Shown: positions 44,334-53,163 of the stretch, piece after piece | How positions within the stretch are numbered: the stretch's first letter is position 1 | Layout of the letters: each line of letters starts with the position of its first letter | From: Zoogloea sp. | Lineage (GTDB): Bacteria; Pseudomonadota; Gammaproteobacteria; Burkholderiales; Rhodocyclaceae | Direction of reading: 5' to 3' | Length of the DNA stretch: 64,000 nucleotides | Assembly: GCA_016703645.1 (NCBI GenBank) | Contig: JADJBR010000009.1 | Coordinates: 111,935 to 175,934, forward strand | Notes under the pieces: model-generated | Database searches by the model: none | The model's input: only the letters and a program-made list of their open reading frames with translations | What the model was told of the DNA's origin: nothing | Made by a program: the position numbers and the translations under genes

Positions 44334-45080
44334 TCAGGGCCGGGCATTGGCCGGCGCCGCGAGCGCTGCATCCAGGGCCTCGATGGCGGCAATGAAGCGG
44401 GCGTGACGGGCCTCAGGGGTGGCACCTTCGGGCGCCCGGGAAAGGGCCTCCCACCAGGCCGGCGGCAGACCGGCGAGGGTCGCGTGGCGCACCAGAAGGG
44501 ACGCACTCGGGCCATTGAAGCGGACGCCGCCGCTGGTCTGGAGCACCGCCCGGTTGACGCCCGCATGTACACCCAGCAGGTAGATCTCCCGATGACGGGG
44601 TGAAAGAAAGCGTTCGATGCGCCCGCCGAGGCCGGTCTCATCACTCTCGAAACGCGCCTGGAGGCGGGCAAACTCATCGGCGGTGCTCACCGCGGGCCAA
44701 ACCGCCGGCGCCACACCGAGGACTTCGGCCAGGGTGCCGGCCTGGGCGGCGAGGGGCGCGGTGCGGGCTTCGGCCTGGGCGCGTACGGCCGCATCGGACA
44801 GGGCATGGCTGCCCAGGTACTCAGCCAGAAAACCCATCTGCTGACCCAGCCGAAAGGCATCGACCCGACGCTGGGGCGGCAGGCGGGCCTCGGCCTCGCG
44901 GGAACGGGCGGCGAGCACCTGGGCGTCATCCACCAGAGCGGCGTTCTGGCGGGCCTGCCACCAGTCCGCCCCCAGCCCGCCGAGGGCCATCCAGCCTTGC
45001 TGCAGGAGCAGGTAGGTGCCCGCCAGGGCGAGGGTGATGAGGGTGAAGCGGGCGGCCGCCCGGATCTGCTCGGAACTCAT
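44334..45080 (-). CDS. Membrane-anchored protein of unknown function
   Basis: 248 residues from the Met at 45080. One N-terminal helix (FTLITLALAGTYLLLQQGWMAL), then an Ala/Arg/Glu-rich helical domain with no recognised family. The ribosome-binding site (GAGG) lies inside the left arm of the inverted-repeat element at 45083-45313, so translation initiation depends on that element's sequence. Function unknown. Confidence 0.7.
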   Translation of the reverse strand: MSSEQIRAAARFTLITLALAGTYLLLQQGWMALGGLGADWWQARQNAALVDDAQVLAARSREAEARLPPQRRVDAFRLGQQMGFLAEYLGSHALSDAAVRAQAEARTAPLAAQAGTLAEVLGVAPAVWPAVSTADEFARLQARFESDETGLGGRIERFLSPRHREIYLLGVHAGVNRAVLQTSGGVRFNGPSASLLVRHATLAGLPPAWWEALSRAPEGATPEARHARFIAAIEALDAALAAPANARP

Positions 45081-45082
45081 CT

Positions 45083-45313
45083 TTGAAACCTCGGTTGAAC
45101 GTGGCCGATGGTGGGTTTGGGCGGGATGACCGGCGCGAAGCGACGACGCGGCAGGCTCATGCCTGCAAGGATGAGCGACAAAGCCGGGCGCCCGACCAGA
45201 CGTACCAGCGGACACGTAGCGCCGTCACCATTCGGATGAATCGTCATGGTGGCACCGAGGCCTGGGCTCATTCGGTCGATCAAGGAGCAATAAGCGGTCA
45301 ACCGAGGTTTCAA
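45083..45313. repeat. Candidate MITE-like element with 16-bp perfect terminal inverted repeats
   Basis: TTGAAACCTCGGTTGA (45083-45098) and TCAACCGAGGTTTCAA (45298-45313), 231 bp in all, occupying nearly the whole intergenic region between two divergent genes. A 78-codon minus-strand frame runs through it, but it has no recognised family. No clear target-site duplication was found. Confidence 0.5.
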
Positions 45314-45391
45314 GGATCACTCGCCCTCCTGTTCGGGATGTCGTGCCGATGGGATGATAGCAGCCGCACATCGTCATTCCGGCCAACCACC

Positions 45392-46981
45392 ATGTCCCCC
45401 GGCGAACTGATCTTCCACTTCCTCAATACCGTCGTGCTGACCGCCCTGGTGGCCTCCGGGGTGCTGTGGCGCTACCGGGTGGACGTGCTGGCCGGCATGG
45501 GCAGCAGCAGCGGTCAGGCCCTCGGCATACCGGCGGTGGTTCCGGCCCGCACGGTCATGCCGCAGCCGCCGGCGGCGGGGCTGGCCTGGGAGAAGCAGGC
45601 CCGGCGACGGATCGCCCTGGCCTACCTGGGCAGCGTGGCCGTGCCGGCCCTGGGGCTGGCCGTGCTGCAGCTCCATGTGGGCAATCTGCCCCGGACCCCT
45701 GCCCATGTCATGCTGGTGGGCGGCAGCCTGCTGCTTGCCGCGGTGCCGATGATTGCGGTCAGTCTGGCTTTGCGTTTCCGGCAGGCGGTGGGGCTGGGCC
45801 TGGGGGTGCTCATTGCCTGCGCCGTGCTCGGCACCGGGCTGTCCATGCTGCAGCGGCCTTTCATGGGCGGGCGGCCCAGCCTCGACCAGTTGCTGAACTT
45901 CTTCACCTTCTTCCACTTCGCGGCCGTGTGGCTGCCCTTCCCGCTGACGCTGATCATGCTGACGGGCCACGCGCGCATCCGCGGCGTGGCCCCCATCACC
46001 TTCGCCGGTCTGCTGCTGTTCGGGCTTGCTCCCCTGCTTGGCGCGCGGGCGTCGGCATGGCTGGCCACCACACCGGACGGCAGCCGCATCCTGCTGGATA
46101 TCGGCCTCAACGCGGTCTTCATGGTCCTCGCCCTCCCGGCCGCCCTGCTGGGGTGGTGGCGCCTGCAGGGGCTGGCCGGCGCCTATCAGGCCAAGCGCTT
46201 CTCCGATGCCCAGTTGCTGGCCCGCACCTGGTGGCTGTTGTTTTGCGCTGCGCTCGCGCTGGAGCTGATCAACGCCGCGCCGGATCGCTGGTGGCTGGTC
46301 CTCGCCGGCTGCGTAGCGGCCTATGCGGTCTTCCCGTGGCTGAACGGTGTACTGCTGGCCCGCGCCGTCGGGCGGCACGGCCGGCCGCCCCGCCGCACCC
46401 TGCTCCTGCTCCGTGTCTTCGGCTACACGGCCCGTACCGAGAAGCTGTTCGACCGGGTGGGTGCCCGCTGGCGCCTGTTTGGCCCCGTAACCATGATCGC
46501 CGCCCCCGACGTGATGGCCCGCACCATCGACCCGGGGGATTTCCTGCGCTTTGCCGGCGGACGCCTGGCAAGCAGCTTCGTGACCAGCCGGGTGGACCTG
46601 AACGCCGGCCTGGCAGCCCTCGACCAGATGCCGGACCCGGACGGGCGCTACCGGGTCAATGAGTTCTGCTGCCGCGACGACACCTGGAAGGCCACCGTGG
46701 TGGAGCTGATGGACCGGGCCGATGTGATCCTGATGGACTTGCGCGGCCTGACCCCAACGCGGGGGGGCTGCGAGTTCGAACTGAAGCAACTGAATGAACG
46801 CTTGCCCGCCAACCGGGTGGTGCTGGTGGTGGACAGCGAGGCCGTGGTCGCCCAGGTGGCGGCCCTGATGTCGCGCCTGCCCGTCATTGTCCGCTTCGAC
46901 AAGGGCAGTGCCACCGAGACCGAAACCCTGTTTGCCACCCTGCTGCGGGCGGCAGAGCTGCTGCCCGCCCCACGGCCCTAG
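45392..46981 (+). CDS. Polytopic membrane protein with C-terminal cytosolic nucleotide-fold domain
   Basis: 529 residues from ATG 45392. Nine or so hydrophobic segments in the first 350 residues, then a soluble domain: TLLLLRVFGYTARTEKLFDRVGARWRLFGPVTMI..., CRDDTWKATVVELMDRADVILMDLRGLTPTRGGCEFELKQL and NRVVLVVDSEAV. Its alternating strand/helix pattern with ADVILMDLRG...GCEFEL is reminiscent of TIR/nucleoside-hydrolase-like folds in membrane-fused sensors, but similarity is weak. No family name can be given with certainty. Diverges from the gene at 44334-45080 across the MITE-like element. Confidence 0.7.
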   Translation: MSPGELIFHFLNTVVLTALVASGVLWRYRVDVLAGMGSSSGQALGIPAVVPARTVMPQPPAAGLAWEKQARRRIALAYLGSVAVPALGLAVLQLHVGNLPRTPAHVMLVGGSLLLAAVPMIAVSLALRFRQAVGLGLGVLIACAVLGTGLSMLQRPFMGGRPSLDQLLNFFTFFHFAAVWLPFPLTLIMLTGHARIRGVAPITFAGLLLFGLAPLLGARASAWLATTPDGSRILLDIGLNAVFMVLALPAALLGWWRLQGLAGAYQAKRFSDAQLLARTWWLLFCAALALELINAAPDRWWLVLAGCVAAYAVFPWLNGVLLARAVGRHGRPPRRTLLLLRVFGYTARTEKLFDRVGARWRLFGPVTMIAAPDVMARTIDPGDFLRFAGGRLASSFVTSRVDLNAGLAALDQMPDPDGRYRVNEFCCRDDTWKATVVELMDRADVILMDLRGLTPTRGGCEFELKQLNERLPANRVVLVVDSEAVVAQVAALMSRLPVIVRFDKGSATETETLFATLLRAAELLPAPRP

Positions 46982-47922
46982 CGGCCCCCTGAGCGTGGGC
47001 CGATGAGGCTCTCCGCGGCCCGGCGGGTGACGGCGGCCGCTTCGCACACCCAGCTCATGAAGCAGGCCACATCCGCCCGGGGCGTGTCGTTGGCGCCGAT
47101 CAGCCAGTAACCCCGCTCGGCCAGTGTCCGCCGGTTAGCACCGATGGGCTGGAGCCGCCCCGCGGCGATAAGATCGGAGAGCAGTTCGGCCCGCCCGATG
47201 GCCACGCCCTGGCCGGCCACGGCGGCCTGGATGAGCTGGTCATAGTGGTTGAAATGCAGCACGGCCCGAGGACGCACCCCCTCCAACCCGCAGGTGGCCA
47301 GCCAGTCGGCCCAAGCCAGCCACGGGAAATTCGGATCGTCGTAGTTCATCAGCGCCACCGTGGGCAGGTTCTCCCGGGTCAGTTCGCTGAGCCCCAGGGC
47401 CGGGCTGGCCACCGGAAAGACGGTTTCGCCGAACAGACGCACGCTGCCCGGCGGCGCATCCCCGTCGAGACAGTGGCGCAAAGCCAGGTCCACCCCCTCC
47501 CGGCGCAGGTCCACCACCCGGTTGCAACTCGCCAGGCGCACGTCGATCTCCGGGTGACGCGCCTGGAATTCACGCAAATGAGGCAGCAACCACAGGGCGG
47601 TAATACCCAGGCTGGCAGTAATCGTAACCGGCGGACGCACCTGATCCGCCCGCAGGCTCGCCGCCAGATCGCCATAGTCGCGCAACCACACGCTGGCCAG
47701 ACGGTACAGGCGTTCGCCTTCGGGCGTCAGGGAGAGGGCCCGCGTACCGCGCACGAACAGACTGACGCCAAGGGCCTCCTCCAGGCTCTGGATCTGGCGG
47801 CTCACGGCCGACTGGGTCAGGCATAGCTGGGTGGCCGCCCGGGTGAAGCTGAGGCTGCCAGCGGCGGCAACAAAGCCCCGCAGGGGGTCCAGGGGCGGCA
47901 GGCGCAGGAGCGGATCATCCAT
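46978..47922 (-). CDS. LysR-family transcriptional regulator, GcvA type
   Basis: 314 residues. N-terminal helix-turn-helix (GFVAAAGSLSFTRAATQLCLTQSAVSRQIQSLEEALGVSLF) and a periplasmic-binding-like effector domain (VTITASLGITALWLLPHLREFQARHPEIDVRL, GVDLALRHC). It resembles the GcvA branch. It diverges from a DUF2917 gene, a pairing common in betaproteobacteria. Its stop overlaps the 3' end of the convergent membrane-protein gene by 4 nt. The effector is unknown. Confidence 0.93.
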   Translation of the reverse strand: MDDPLLRLPPLDPLRGFVAAAGSLSFTRAATQLCLTQSAVSRQIQSLEEALGVSLFVRGTRALSLTPEGERLYRLASVWLRDYGDLAASLRADQVRPPVTITASLGITALWLLPHLREFQARHPEIDVRLASCNRVVDLRREGVDLALRHCLDGDAPPGSVRLFGETVFPVASPALGLSELTRENLPTVALMNYDDPNFPWLAWADWLATCGLEGVRPRAVLHFNHYDQLIQAAVAGQGVAIGRAELLSDLIAAGRLQPIGANRRTLAERGYWLIGANDTPRADVACFMSWVCEAAAVTRRAAESLIGPRSGGR

Positions 47923-48007
47923 GAGAAAAACGCATCCTTTTCATACCGAATATCCGTTTGTGAAGGCTAATTTTCAGGCCAATACTGCAGTCACACCCGC
48001 CATCGTA

Positions 48008-48022
48008 ATGCGTACCACGCAT
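48008..48022. promoter_or_regulatory. Candidate LysR operator (T-N11-A palindrome)
   Basis: ATGCGT-ACC-ACGCAT is a perfect 6-bp-arm palindrome in the 123-bp gap between the divergent LysR and DUF2917 genes, 23 bp before the latter's ATG. The form and position suit LysR-type binding. Confidence 0.55.
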
Positions 48023-48045
48023 CATGTGCGGACCAGGAGACGATC

Positions 48046-48390
48046 ATGACCGAGCATTCAACCCCCCGCCAGGTGCGCCTCGAAGGCCACGCCTCGACGG
48101 TGCTTCCGGAAGGTGTCGGCACCCTCGTGGCCTGTACATCGGGCTGCGTGTGGCTCACCCGTTACGGCGACCCGCGGGATCTCGTCCTCCACGCCGGCGA
48201 CAGCTTTCGCATCGACGGCCCGGGCACGGTGGTGATGACCGCCCACCACGGCGCGGTGCTGCAGATCTTCCCCGGGGAAGCGGCCCGCCCCGTCCGCCTC
48301 GGCTTCGGCGCCCGGCTGGCCCGGCTGATCGGCCCCCGCTGGCACAGCGCAGCACGGCGACTGGCGGGCGGTTCCATGCACGAGTGCTAG
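48046..48390 (+). CDS. DUF2917 protein
   Basis: 114 residues. The cupin-like DUF2917 pattern is RLEGHASTVLPEGVGTLVACTSGCVWLTRYGDPRDLVLHAGDSF (shown in the sequence as a run of beta strands), followed by VVMTAHHGAVLQIF. Proteins of this family are almost always next to GcvA-type LysR genes. No enzymatic role is known. ATG 48046 with AGGAG upstream. Confidence 0.85.
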   Translation: MTEHSTPRQVRLEGHASTVLPEGVGTLVACTSGCVWLTRYGDPRDLVLHAGDSFRIDGPGTVVMTAHHGAVLQIFPGEAARPVRLGFGARLARLIGPRWHSAARRLAGGSMHEC

Positions 48391-48420
48391 ACTGAAATCG
48401 TGCCCTGCCGCGGAGCCCCC

Positions 48421-49032
48421 ATGAGCAAACAGACACTGGAATTCTGGTTCGAGTTCGCCAGTTCGTACTCTTACCTGAGCGTGATGCGCATCGAACCCCT
48501 CGCCCGGGCGGCGGGGGTGACCCTGCAGTGGCGCCCCTTCCTGCTCGGGCCGGTGTTCCTGTCCCTGGGCTGGAACGACTCCCCCTTCAATATCTACCCA
48601 CCGAAGGGGCGCTACATGTGGCGCGACCTGGCCCGGCTGGCCAGCCGCTATGGCCTGCCCCTGAAGGTGCCCTCACGCTTCCCGCGCAACGGCCTGCTTG
48701 CCGCCCGGGTGGCCCTGGCGGGGGCGGATGAAGCCTGGATGCCAGCCTTCTGCCGCGCCGTGATGCGCGCCAACTTCGCCGAAGACCAGGAAATCGCCGA
48801 GGTCGAGGTGATTCGCGCCATCCTGACATCCCTCGAACTGCCGGTGGACGCGATCCTGGCGCGGGCCGAAAGCCCCGAGAACAAACAAGCCCTGCGCCGG
48901 CAAACCGAAAGGGCCGGCGAGATCGGGCTATTCGGCGCCCCCAGCTTCGTTACCCCGGACGGGGAACTGTTCTGGGGCAACGACCGGCTGGAGGACGCGC
49001 TGGAATGGGTCGTGAACGGCCCGACGATCTGA
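48421..49032 (+). CDS. 2-hydroxychromene-2-carboxylate isomerase/DsbA-family protein
   Basis: 203 residues. Thioredoxin-type DsbA fold: FEFASSYSYLSVMRIEPL at the start (Ser in place of the CxxC, as in the kappa-GST-like isomerases), and a C-terminal GAPSFVTPDGELFWGNDRLEDAL with the cis-Pro region. Glutathione-dependent isomerases of aromatic degradation have this layout. No aromatic catabolic genes are near, so the substrate is open. ATG 48421 follows CGGAG. Confidence 0.85.
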   Translation: MSKQTLEFWFEFASSYSYLSVMRIEPLARAAGVTLQWRPFLLGPVFLSLGWNDSPFNIYPPKGRYMWRDLARLASRYGLPLKVPSRFPRNGLLAARVALAGADEAWMPAFCRAVMRANFAEDQEIAEVEVIRAILTSLELPVDAILARAESPENKQALRRQTERAGEIGLFGAPSFVTPDGELFWGNDRLEDALEWVVNGPTI

Positions 49033-49264
49033 GCCGTCACCACCCACCACATCAGGTTCACATGCCGCCCGTCGCTTGGGCACCGGCAGCTTCCTCGCGC
49101 CCCTCGCAGACCTACTACAATCCCGAACGACTATCCCTTACAAATACGGGCACGCCGTAAAAATCCAAAATAGATGTAGAAAAAACCTGACGCTCATCTA
49201 CGCTGATTTCATGAGGCGCCGGATGGCAGGCGCGCCACGTCCAACCCAAACGGAGGAGCGCATC

Positions 49265-50566
49265 ATGACCGTCGCCCCGCGCCCACTCAGGCTTGCGGCC
49301 CTCTTGGGCTTCATCACGCTTCTCGGCGGCTGCACCCCGCCGAACGCCCTGCGCAATTTCGATGGCGACCCTTGGGTCAAGCGCAACGCCGAAGCCCTCG
49401 ACCGCATGGCTGCAAAGCTCAATGAATACGGCACCGTCGGGATGTCAGCGCCGCTGATCATGACCCCGGACAAGAGCTTCGACTTCGAGATCCAGTCCCA
49501 CGGGCCGGAGCAATACTTCGCCGAAGCCAAAGCCGAGATCCAGGCCCGTGCCGCAGCCCTCGAACAAGATGTATCGCTGTTCAGCCTGAACGCATCCGCC
49601 AACATCGATCCAACCAAAACTGCGGCTTACGCCGAACAGCTAAAGAACTACGAGAGCGAGCGTATCGACTACCTGCGCCAGCGCAATGAACGGGATCGCG
49701 CCCTTGGCATGGCCGCCGCAGCCAAGAACACCGCCGCTCAGTTGCGCCGGGACGCCGCGCTCAAAGCGGCTGAACAGATAGCTGACCCTCAGCAACAAGC
49801 CGAGGCCCGCGCCAAGGCCCTCGAGGACTACGCCACAGCCATAACCGCAGCCGGGGGAACTGCCCCCACCGCCCCCACTTTTCCCACTGCGCAGGCGCCT
49901 TCCGCCCAGAGTGCCCCGACGAACGCCAACAGTAGCTCAACCCAGACCCAGGACGTGCTTCCCGATGCTTACAACAAATTCGCCAATCCTGGCAGTTTCC
50001 TCGGCCAAAACCCGACCGTAACCTCCACCAACCGCTCGGCACTCATTACCGCCGCTGGCGACACTGCTGTTGAGGGAATCTTGAAGGCCTTGCACAGCAC
50101 GCAGCCGTCAGCAGCGTTGCTAGGCAAAAAGAAATTCTTTGGTGCTGCGATGGTTTCCGTCACGCCAGGCTGGCGCACAAAGACGGACTTCGCGGCGCGA
50201 CTGACAATCAGGCCGACACTAACGTTTAGGCCGGCACGTGCAGAGGTCTCTGACTTCGTGATCAAAACGTTAAAAGAGCGGTACAAGACAACCGAAATTC
50301 GCTGCGATCAAATCGACGCACATCCAAGCGTCGCGGGATACCGGTTGTTAGATCGGACTATGTCCCCTTATTCGGACTCGATTTCGATCGCGGTAGCAGC
50401 TTCCGCGGTGTCACCAATGACCGATACACAGAACCTGCAGTTGGCTAGCAGCCTTCGCAAACGTAAGGAGTTTGTTCTCCAAATAGCCCTTGCCCTTCAG
50501 TCCGCTGGTCTAGACGCAGGCGCAAAACTTTTCCGTGACCATCTTCAAGATCTGGAAAAGATGTAA
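49265..50566 (+). CDS. Lipoprotein, first gene of a papain-peptidase cassette
   Basis: 433 residues from ATG 49265. Lipobox LLGGC (residues about 19-23) marks a lipoprotein; what follows is a helical, Ala/Gln-rich middle (ESERIDYLRQRNERDRALGMAAAAKNTAAQLRR in segments), a Pro/Thr/Ser linker and a C-terminal globular part of no known family. The preceding 230 bp are AT-richer than the surroundings (TAAAAATCCAAAATAGATG), consistent with a promoter. It overlaps the next gene by one nucleotide (TAATG). The four genes to 53150 look like one transcript. Confidence 0.75.
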   Translation: MTVAPRPLRLAALLGFITLLGGCTPPNALRNFDGDPWVKRNAEALDRMAAKLNEYGTVGMSAPLIMTPDKSFDFEIQSHGPEQYFAEAKAEIQARAAALEQDVSLFSLNASANIDPTKTAAYAEQLKNYESERIDYLRQRNERDRALGMAAAAKNTAAQLRRDAALKAAEQIADPQQQAEARAKALEDYATAITAAGGTAPTAPTFPTAQAPSAQSAPTNANSSSTQTQDVLPDAYNKFANPGSFLGQNPTVTSTNRSALITAAGDTAVEGILKALHSTQPSAALLGKKKFFGAAMVSVTPGWRTKTDFAARLTIRPTLTFRPARAEVSDFVIKTLKERYKTTEIRCDQIDAHPSVAGYRLLDRTMSPYSDSISIAVAASAVSPMTDTQNLQLASSLRKRKEFVLQIALALQSAGLDAGAKLFRDHLQDLEKM

Positions 50567-51231
50567 TGAGCAGCAACCGGGAGGTTCCGATTACCGCTTA
50601 CGCCACGGGCAGTCAGTTCGGCTATGAAATCGGCCCAGAATTGTGGAGCCAAACCAACCTTTCAGAATCCAAACCCAAGCCGGGTTATCGCCTCGTCCGC
50701 CAGAGTTTTCCTACGCTGTTCCTACTTGGTATTGAAGAGGAAGAACAATATCCGAGACTCGATTGCGGGACTACCAACAATCGGAATCGGGAACCGGTTG
50801 TAGTCGAGCCCCATTTGAAAGTCGAGCAGACCCGACGCTGGGTGCCCTTGACAGAACGCGCCGCGGCCAGCGACCCCATCGACGGCGAGATCGCGGCGCT
50901 CAACGACGAGATTACCCGGGCTTACGTGAGTGGTGATGCTTGTAAAGGTGAAAACAGGTCGGTTTACAAAAACGTCTGCAGTCAGATCAACGCCCGCGGA
51001 AACGCCCTCGCAGAAGAGCTGTTTGGCAGCTACCAGCAACAGCCCCTTCCACTTTGCATGGTCGTTCCGGACCTGCCACGTTGCATCAAAGAAGCTGCGC
51101 GCGAGGAAGCCGAAGCAGAGAAGATGAAAACAGCGCAAGCAGCATCCGACGCCAAGGCAAAGGCAAAGACAACGGCAACGGCAACGGCAACGGCCAGTAC
51201 TGCCAAGGCGAAGCCAGCTACCAAGAAGTAA
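50566..51231 (+). CDS. Protein of unknown function in the papain-peptidase cassette
   Basis: 221 residues, no signal peptide or membrane helix. The N-terminal half contains pairs of Cys (LDCGTTNN; DACKGENRSVYKNVC; PLCMVVPDLPRCI). The C-terminal about 50 residues are Lys/Ala/Thr low complexity, encoded in part by a tandem ACGGCA repeat. No family recognised. Starts within the stop of the lipoprotein gene. Confidence 0.65.
   Translation: MSSNREVPITAYATGSQFGYEIGPELWSQTNLSESKPKPGYRLVRQSFPTLFLLGIEEEEQYPRLDCGTTNNRNREPVVVEPHLKVEQTRRWVPLTERAAASDPIDGEIAALNDEITRAYVSGDACKGENRSVYKNVCSQINARGNALAEELFGSYQQQPLPLCMVVPDLPRCIKEAAREEAEAEKMKTAQAASDAKAKAKTTATATATASTAKAKPATKK
51172..51194 (+). repeat. ACGGCA tandem hexamer repeat
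   Basis: Nearly four units of ACGGCA encoding alternating Thr-Ala in the C-terminal tail of the preceding gene. Copy number could vary by slippage in units of two residues. Confidence 0.8.
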
Positions 51232-51284
51232 GCACTGCCCCACGGCCCGACTGATGGCCCCCCACCCCTTGCGAGGAGACCGCC

Positions 51285-52577
51285 ATGAGCAAATTGCCTC
51301 AATCCTTCCGCGTCCGTGTCAATCGCACGCCCGTCAGCGCGGAGTTTCTGCCCACCGCTGAAGACCGGGACGGCCGCCTGGGGTTTGGCTGGACGCGGGA
51401 AGCCCAGCCCTACGCCTCCTTCGACCGGCGCACCTTCGCCCCTCAAGGCACCCATTTCGGCCCGCCCTATGGCGACGACAAGGTCACCGAAGCGCACCGC
51501 AACAGCGATGGAGCCGACGGCGGAGGCAACTTCGGCCCCTTCCGCGGCACCAACTTTGGCCCCTACGGCAGTTACGCCAAACAGGTGGGCTTGGGCTATC
51601 AGCCAGACCTGCCCGACCTGCGGGACTATCAACTGGAGCCTAAGAGCAAGGCCAAGCAAGCACAGTTGAAGACGGCCATCGCCGACATGATCGTGACGAT
51701 CCAGCATGGCAACATGCTCGCCACGCAGGGAACGGAGAAGGAGAAGGGCAGAGACGGCAAGAAAGCGAAGTCGCCGGCTCAACAGCGCAGCGAGATCGCA
51801 CCGTCTTACCTGCTCCACCAGATCGACAAGCTGCCGTCCCGCTGCGATCTGCGGGCCACCGGGCATCTGTCGCCCGTGGAAGACCAGGGACCGATAGGCT
51901 CGTGCACCGCCCAGGCGGTGGTCGGCCTGATCGAATACCTGATGCGTGCTGGCGGCGGCGACGGACACGACATGTCGCGCCTGTTCGTCTACAAGATGAG
52001 CCGACGTTTGCTGGGCTGGGAAGGCGACACGGGCGCCTATCTGCGCACCGCCATCAAGAGCGTCGCGCTGTTCGGCCTGCCCCCCGAGGAAGAATGGCCC
52101 TACGATGTGGCGCGTTACAACGAGGAGCCACTAGCCTACCACTTTGCCTTCGCCCAGAACTTCAAGGCCACCACCTATGCCCGCCTAGACGGATACGGCG
52201 ATGGCAAAGCCACCCTCGACTCGGTGAAGCGCTGCTTGCAGGACGGCTTTCCGGTGGTGTTTGGCTTTCCAGTCTATAGCTCCATCGACGCAGTGGGGCT
52301 GCAAGGCCGCTACGTGATCCCCAACCCCAACCACCTCGACGCCCTGCGCGGGGGCCACGCGGTGTTGGCGGTCGGCTACGACGACAACCTGGAAACCAGC
52401 CTCCCCGGCGCGGCCAAGCGCACACGCGGAGCCCTCCTGATCCGCAACTCGTGGGGCGTGGACTGGGGTGTCGCGGGTTACGCCTACCTGCCCTATGAGT
52501 ACGTCTACGGCCTGCTGGCAGTGGACTTCTGGACGGTCTTCAACAAAGACTGGATCAAGCTGGAGGTCTTTGTCTAA
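51285..52577 (+). CDS. Papain-like (C1 family) cysteine peptidase
   Basis: 430 residues. A long Gly/Phe/Pro-rich N-terminal region with repeated FGP motifs (THFGPPYGDD, NFGPFRGTNFGPYG) may be a prodomain or exported spacer; no classic signal peptide is seen. The C1 domain begins about residue 185: oxyanion Gln and Cys207 in DQGPIGSCTAQA, His358 in GGHAVLAVGYDD and Asn388 in IRNSWGVDWG complete the catalytic triad. It cuts proteins; the target is unknown. Third gene of the cassette; ATG 51285 follows GAGGAGA. Self-processing of the N-terminal region is possible. Confidence 0.88.
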   Translation: MSKLPQSFRVRVNRTPVSAEFLPTAEDRDGRLGFGWTREAQPYASFDRRTFAPQGTHFGPPYGDDKVTEAHRNSDGADGGGNFGPFRGTNFGPYGSYAKQVGLGYQPDLPDLRDYQLEPKSKAKQAQLKTAIADMIVTIQHGNMLATQGTEKEKGRDGKKAKSPAQQRSEIAPSYLLHQIDKLPSRCDLRATGHLSPVEDQGPIGSCTAQAVVGLIEYLMRAGGGDGHDMSRLFVYKMSRRLLGWEGDTGAYLRTAIKSVALFGLPPEEEWPYDVARYNEEPLAYHFAFAQNFKATTYARLDGYGDGKATLDSVKRCLQDGFPVVFGFPVYSSIDAVGLQGRYVIPNPNHLDALRGGHAVLAVGYDDNLETSLPGAAKRTRGALLIRNSWGVDWGVAGYAYLPYEYVYGLLAVDFWTVFNKDWIKLEVFV

Positions 52578-52607
52578 ACGCTTCGCCCAATCTGGAGGAA
52601 ACTCGCA

Positions 52608-53150
52608 ATGATTGCCATCCGGACCATCCTGCTTGCGACAAGCGCACTGGCAGCGCTTCCCGCCATCGCCATTGATACGCCGCAGTCCGGCATCTTTTCC
52701 ACACCAGCTACCGTCTTCAACGGGAACACCAATCCGCCAGTGCAAACGATCTCGCCCGATAACAACGAAATTTCCTTTATCTTTCAGGGGCTGCGTATCG
52801 AGCAGCAGGGCAACGGTCAGCGACGTGGCGACACCACCCACATCGCACTGCATGTGCCTCTCACTATCGACAAGCCCACTCGGATCAGGGCGGAACTGCG
52901 TGGTGCCATCGTTGCCGAAAAGGGGGCGAAATGCCGAATCAGTATCGACAGCCCCAAAGGGTGGGAGGTGCTGACGGCTACGCAGGCGCCGCAGGCCTAC
53001 CTGCGAACCTCCATTCCCGTGTCCGCCAGCGATGGTGACCTGAAACTACTGATCAGCCTCCGGTGCACCGGCCGACCGCTCACTCGCCCGGTTTTCATCG
53101 CCGAAGTGGATTCCCTAGACCTAAGCCTGGAGTCTCGCAAGAGCAAATAA
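52608..53150 (+). CDS. Secreted protein, last gene of the papain-peptidase cassette
   Basis: 180 residues with a signal peptide (LLATSALAALPAIA). The mature part is beta-rich (ISFIFQGLRIEQQGNGQRR, THIALHVPLTI, TRIRAELRGAIVAEKGAKCRISI), two cysteines, no recognised family. It could be an inhibitor or substrate of the peptidase, by analogy with other protease-inhibitor pairs, but nothing in the sequence proves it. ATG 52608 follows GGAGG. Confidence 0.7.
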   Translation: MIAIRTILLATSALAALPAIAIDTPQSGIFSTPATVFNGNTNPPVQTISPDNNEISFIFQGLRIEQQGNGQRRGDTTHIALHVPLTIDKPTRIRAELRGAIVAEKGAKCRISIDSPKGWEVLTATQAPQAYLRTSIPVSASDGDLKLLISLRCTGRPLTRPVFIAEVDSLDLSLESRKSK

Positions 53151-53163
53151 GCGCCCTGAGCGC

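Noticed and set aside
45374-47047. A 557-codon minus-strand frame opposite the polytopic membrane protein
   Set aside because: Gln/Gly/His-rich shadow; no recognised domain, whereas the plus strand shows membrane helices.
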